Assembly (NCBI RefSeq): GCF_954871325.1
Contig: NC_088778.1
Location: 24,227,120 to 24,291,119 of the forward strand
Origin: Gordionus sp. m RMFG-2023
Taxonomy: Eukaryota; Nematomorpha; Gordioida; Chordodea; Parachordodidae
DNA: 64,000 bases
Direction of reading: 5' to 3'
In this document: positions 61,001 through 64,000 of the stretch, in pieces
Layout of the letters: the number at the start of each line of letters is the position of its first letter
Position numbering within the stretch: the first letter of the stretch is position 1
Notes under the pieces: generated by a model
The model's database searches: none
Seen by the model: the letters and a program-made list of their open reading frames with translations, nothing else
What the model was told of the DNA's origin: nothing
Program-made: the position numbers and the translations under genes

Positions 61001-61064
61001 AGATAATTCGATTATGTACGGCGTGGTCGGTGGAATGGTTGTAGAACAATGCTCTTGTTCCTAA
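55042..61064 (+). CDS. Myostatin/GDF11-type TGF-beta superfamily ligand precursor, 3 exons, 582 aa
   Basis: A secreted signalling ligand; relatives (myostatin, GDF11, fly myoglianin) restrain muscle growth or pattern nerve and muscle through activin/TGF-beta receptors and Smad2/3. Exons are 55042-56002, 59675-60084 and 60687-61064; phases fit and the sum is 1,749 nt including TAA. Propeptide: ACPRCYRRQ, HRISLIKEKILKQLGLEKVP, NINKTLPNLPPLNDLI (the IKxQILSKLRL-APNI and LPxxPPL blocks of myostatin), SANLWIYASDYDKVK, WVSIDIKMLVESWIESPYSN and LGFVL. Then comes RKKR (60732-60743) for furin-type cleavage and a 106-residue ligand with nine cysteines. Three exons with these break points resemble vertebrate myostatin, whose last exon is about as long. 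Oddity: about 150 residues precede the only hydrophobic segment (residues about 154-173). The start was chosen because TAA lies immediately upstream; an internal later start is possible. Confidence 0.93.
55501..55562 (+). other. Internal signal peptide or signal anchor of the ligand precursor
   Basis: Codons for KLISAIIIFISWLTLGCHAQ, residues about 154-173. This is the only long hydrophobic run in the precursor, ending in small residues (GCHAQ) like a signal-peptidase site. It follows about 150 polar residues rich in Ser, Thr and basic residues. Confidence 0.7.
56003..59674 (+). other. Intron 1 of the TGF-beta gene (3.67 kb)
   Basis: It starts with a consensus GTAAGT and ends ttcttaatcag. 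It contains a gcagtgccggattaac end motif at about 57312, typical of hAT-type elements but with no partner end seen, a gggtcg/cgggct-rich repeat at 58710-58960, and a C-run at about 59456. No second gene is apparent. Confidence 0.7.
58710..58960. repeat. Repeat with cccgaagtcgggct and gggttcg motifs in TGF-beta intron 1
   Basis: ttggcccgaagtcgggctag, gctgggttcgtacac, gaggatcgggtcgaactcaa and, at the far end, aggcccaagctcggcttag recur as mutually inverted G/C-rich strings in A/T-rich DNA. It is the same style as the block at 28700-28940. Confidence 0.5.
60744..61061 (+). other. Mature TGF-beta-family ligand domain (cystine knot)
   Basis: After RKKR the ligand reads SLNLQC, CCRYPLVINFADFNWDFIVA, PKQAAINYCFGDCP, CCSPSKISAMSLLYF and VVEQCSCS. 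There are nine cysteines in the myostatin/activin/TGF-beta pattern: an extra N-terminal cysteine, CC, CxxxC, CC and a terminal CxC. The CC near the middle includes the residue that makes the interchain bond. Compared with vertebrate myostatin the loop around FLHQSAHTYLYRLATS is diverged, with no gaps that would break the fold. Confidence 0.95.
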
Positions 61065-61066
61065 GG

Positions 61067-61072
61067 AATAAA
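61067..61072 (+). terminator. AATAAA directly after the TGF-beta stop codon
   Basis: The hexamer starts two bases after TAA. It would give an extremely short 3' UTR. Another AATAAA at 61511-61516 is the more ordinary choice. Neither can be preferred from sequence alone. Confidence 0.3.
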
Positions 61073-61601
61073 GTATTTATAAGTGGACTCAATGCTAAAC
61101 CTAATGATGAGTGTGATTATTTTTTTTTTGAAATTTCACGTTGTGTTTTACTTAGATTTAGACTTAGTGTTAATGTCCTTTACAAAATATAAATGTACAA
61201 AATTAACCAGGGTAATTTAGAAAAAAAAACTAAATAATTTTATATCGATAATAATACAATAACGATAATATTATATATTATATATTATACTAGAAAAAAA
61301 ATTTTTTATACAAAATTGTAAATGATAAATAGTTATGCTCTTAAAATTTTCTGTGATATTCTAGATCTTTCTCGTTAGATTATTATTATTCTTGCTTATG
61401 ACAATCTCTTTCATCTTTATATATATTTTTTTAGTAAAAGAAAATTGAATAGATCTCCCTATAATAGCACATAACTTTTATAATTCTGTAAAAATCTTCA
61501 GTTTTTTTGTAATAAAATCAAATAAATAGATATAGATATATTATATAATAAAAAAAAAATACAGTATAACCCATTTTTTAATCCCAATTTTGGTTCCATT
61601 G

Positions 61602-61708
61602 CCATGCACCCATAGTTAGTGCGAATTCGCGGTGAAGTATACATAATACACAGAAATGCAGCATTTGTTTATTTCACCGCAAATTTATGCTAACTATGAA
61701 TGCAGGGC
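61602..61708. repeat. Short palindromic MITE-like element, copy 3
   Basis: gcacccatagttagtgcgaa and ttcgcggtgaagtat pair with atttcaccgcaaatttatgc and taactatgaatgcaggg. It is the same family as 9351-9417 and 43591-43678 and lies about 0.5 kb after the TGF-beta gene. Confidence 0.8.
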
Positions 61709-61710
61709 AA

Positions 61711-61808
61711 CCCCTCGTTCACAATTAGCGCGAATTCGCGAGTGAGAATAAAAAACAACATATTTTTTATAATTCGCTCGGGAATTCGCGATAATTATGA
61801 ATGAGGGG
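61711..61808. repeat. Related palindrome directly adjoining copy 3
   Basis: cccctcgttcacaattagcg, cgaattcgcgagtgagaa on one side and ttcgctcgggaattcgcgat, aattatgaatgagggg on the other form a 98-bp near-palindrome. The core gcgcgaattcgcg is shared with copy 3, while the outer ends (cccctcgttc) differ from the ccctgcattc ends of the main family. It is probably a sister subfamily. Confidence 0.8.
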
Positions 61809-63290
61809 TTAGGAAATATTATAAATCGGGTTACTATAACTTATATGTAAAACCAAAACTAACGTTTAAAATTTCATAAAAACGGAAAATAAATTGCTCA
61901 ATTTTTTTTAATAAGTACCGATTAAAAAAACTTGTATATATATATACTTATTTTTAATATAATTTTTTATTGTATAAAATTTTGTTTTTTTATTACTATT
62001 ATTGACCGAAAGCATAACCCGCCATCGGCTTTAAATAATTACATTTTATTATAATGTTTCATACGCGCCAACCCTCCATGGAGTAGAAAAGTCCACTCAC
62101 ACCAAATATTCATTATAATGATTTCTGGCTCAATTTTGTTTTGATATCAAGCATTAATACTCTTTTCTATTAATTTTTTTTTAAAAATCCACCATTGAAT
62201 TTTGTTTCCTGAGTGGGGGTGCATAAAATAAATTTATTTTCCTTTAGTCCGCGCAATGCTCTTAAAATGAATTTAGTCTTCTTCTTATAATAATAATAAA
62301 TAATATTATGTGTATGTAATTTAATTTTATATATTATTAAAAATTGTATCATATAATTAACTAATTATTTTGTAAATCATGATCATGATTGGATTTGGGT
62401 ATAAAAAATAAATAAAAGTTTTTTATTATATATTTTTTATTTTTTTTTTCAAAAAGGTTTTGTTAAAAGTGTGAGTATATTGTATTGGCTAGTAAATTGT
62501 AATGTAATAATCATATATTTTAATTTTTTAAAAGACTTAAATGATATAATAAATTTATATGTACATATAACTTTTAAACAAACAATGATAAAATTCTTTT
62601 TAAATTGAATGATCATTTTGTAAAAGAAGCAAGCTACCGTTATCTTAATTAAATATTAGTTTTGTAATTGTTTGAAAAAAAATAATAAAACTTTAAGCAA
62701 AAATTCTCAAACGATAAATAAAAAAAAAATTTTGGCGATCACAAATTATTTTATTACACGTGGCAAAAGTGTAACGTTAAAATTAAATTTTAAATCTCTT
62801 ATTATTTAAAAATTTAAATAATGATATTCATCACAACAAGGTGGAATTAAATTTTTAGAAAATAAATAATTAGGCAAGTTAAAACAAATTATAAAGATAA
62901 GAAAATTGTGAATTTTTGTCATAAAAATGATCTATTTTCCTAGAAAATTCATAATTAACATAACAGGACAAATTGCCTGAAAACTTAATATTAAAATTTA
63001 AATTAAATTATGAAAAATAATAAAATTTAAATTTTTATCATTCATCCATTTCAGATAAATTAAATTATAATTACCCAAAACATAAAAATTGGGAAATAAA
63101 ATCTGCAGAGAGTAGGTATAACATTTAAAGTTAAATATGATTGAGTTAATTTTGAGAGTGTTGAGAAGTTTTGACTGGCAAGATTCATGGAAGAAGTTTT
63201 AACGAATAAAGATGTCGGTGACGTTAAAGGAAAGCGCTTATTACCATGAGAGTATAGTTTGCGAAGACAGGCATGAAGGAAATACAATAA
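61809..63290. other. Intergenic, A/T-rich, nothing recognised
   Basis: Homopolymer and aataata-rich sequence. Short reverse-strand frames (for example 62170-62352) have no recognised content. Confidence 0.5.
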
Positions 63291-63299
63291 GCCAAATTG

Positions 63300-63465
63300 G
63301 AAAGAATAATGATGAGAATGATTAGGTGGGTTGTGAGTGATAAACACAAAATATGTAGGAAAGGATTGGAATATAAGCTATTCGTGTTGTGATGAGAATA
63401 GTTTGAGATGGTTGGAACATGTTAAAGGAGGTAACGTGGCGAAGCTAGGCCGATCGATCGTGTAA
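63300..63465 (+). mobile_element. Probable LINE reverse-transcriptase C-terminal remnant
   Basis: The plus strand reads RMIRWVVSDKHKICRKGLEY and, in another frame, DENSLRWLEHVKGGNVAKLG. These resemble the MLRWMxGxxxxDRxRNxxI and LRWFGHVxRR blocks found after the polymerase core of many LINE ORFs. It is short and broken, so the family is uncertain. Confidence 0.4.
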
Positions 63466-63614
63466 CTGTGAAGGTAATGTTGACTATATTTTGATAAGAG
63501 TATCAATTTATAGTTAAAAATTAAGTAGAATGATACTCCTGAAAATATTTGAGAAACTAAGACTATGAAAATTGCTCACTTGTATTCTTTTTTCTCAACC
63601 AATGGTATCAAGAT

Positions 63615-64000
63615 AGACAGGGGTTCGAACCGAACCCAAACCTGAAGAAGAAAACCCGAGTTTTTGGGAAAAAAATCCGAACCGAACCTGAATCCCGTCT
63701 TTAAAATTTTTAAGACCTGGAACCGAACCCGGGAATTTTATTTGAACCCGGGTTCAGTTTATTATTTAAATTAATATAAGATATTTGTATAATTGTAAAT
63801 ACAAATATTAATAATTTACTTGACATTTTATAATATTTTCAAATTTCCAATAAATGAAGTGTTAATAAATTTTAAACAACTTATTCATTTACTCCATTTT
63901 TAAATTTTTTTAAATTTATTCTCAAAGATTCCTATTGGATTGTTAATAAATTTAAAAAAAATAAATTCATTTACGCCATTTATTTTTAATTTTTAACTTA
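63615..64000. repeat. Dispersed repeat with gggttcgg ends, inverted partial copy
   Basis: Starts caggggttcgaaccgaaccc, then gaacccgggaattttatttg and aacccgggttcagttta, and continues into an A/T core that is the reverse complement of 46600-46980. The window ends inside it. Confidence 0.75.

Noticed and set aside
63060-63347. 95-codon reverse-strand frame near the window end
   Set aside because: No domain is visible, and the plus strand of the same region carries LINE-like blocks, so this is likely a by-product.
63618-63636. ggggttcgaaccgaaccc as a tRNA B-box
   Set aside because: No A-box or cloverleaf is present upstream. The string belongs to the dispersed gggttcgg repeat.

Overview
The window is nuclear DNA of an invertebrate bilaterian animal. 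It is extremely A/T-rich, its genes are split into many small exons by short GT-AG introns, and it is littered with small DNA transposons and palindromic repeats. Both genes recognised here, a spectraplakin cytolinker and a myostatin/GDF11-type TGF-beta ligand, are animal genes. I see nothing that fixes the phylum.

Layout: (1) 1-1496 is flank or 5' intron with a reverse-strand LINE reverse-transcriptase scrap. (2) 1497-42425, plus strand, is a spectraplakin (MACF1/dystonin/Shot family). Its 5' end lies outside the window: the first visible exon starts inside the first calponin-homology domain. I could chain 71 exons by eye. Every splice phase agrees, and the sum is 13,917 nt, or about 4,638 codons plus a TGA stop. 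The order is CH1-CH2, plakin domain with embedded SH3, a rod of spectrin repeats, two EF-hands, a GAS2 domain and a Ser/Arg-rich tail. The introns hold a Tc1 transposon, a 2.4-kb element with long inverted repeats, an hAT-like MITE and several smaller palindromes. (3) 42426-55041 is a long gene-poor stretch with MITEs, an hAT transposase remnant, a G/C-patterned dispersed repeat and a degenerate tandem array. (4) 55042-61064, plus strand, is a complete-looking three-exon TGF-beta superfamily gene of 582 codons with a myostatin-type propeptide, an RKKR processing site and a nine-cysteine ligand. (5) 61065-64000 is a flank with two adjacent palindromes, a LINE remnant and a second, inverted copy of the dispersed repeat seen at about 46.3 kb.

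The two genes are not an operon and have no obvious joint function. The spectraplakin would tie F-actin (CH domains) to microtubules (GAS2 and tail). The ligand would be secreted as a latent precursor and signal through activin/TGF-beta-type receptors. I did not find a convincing new multi-gene system. The observations most worth checking are the internal signal anchor of the ligand, the low-complexity insertions and possible alternative tail of the spectraplakin, and the small palindromic and long-TIR mobile elements.
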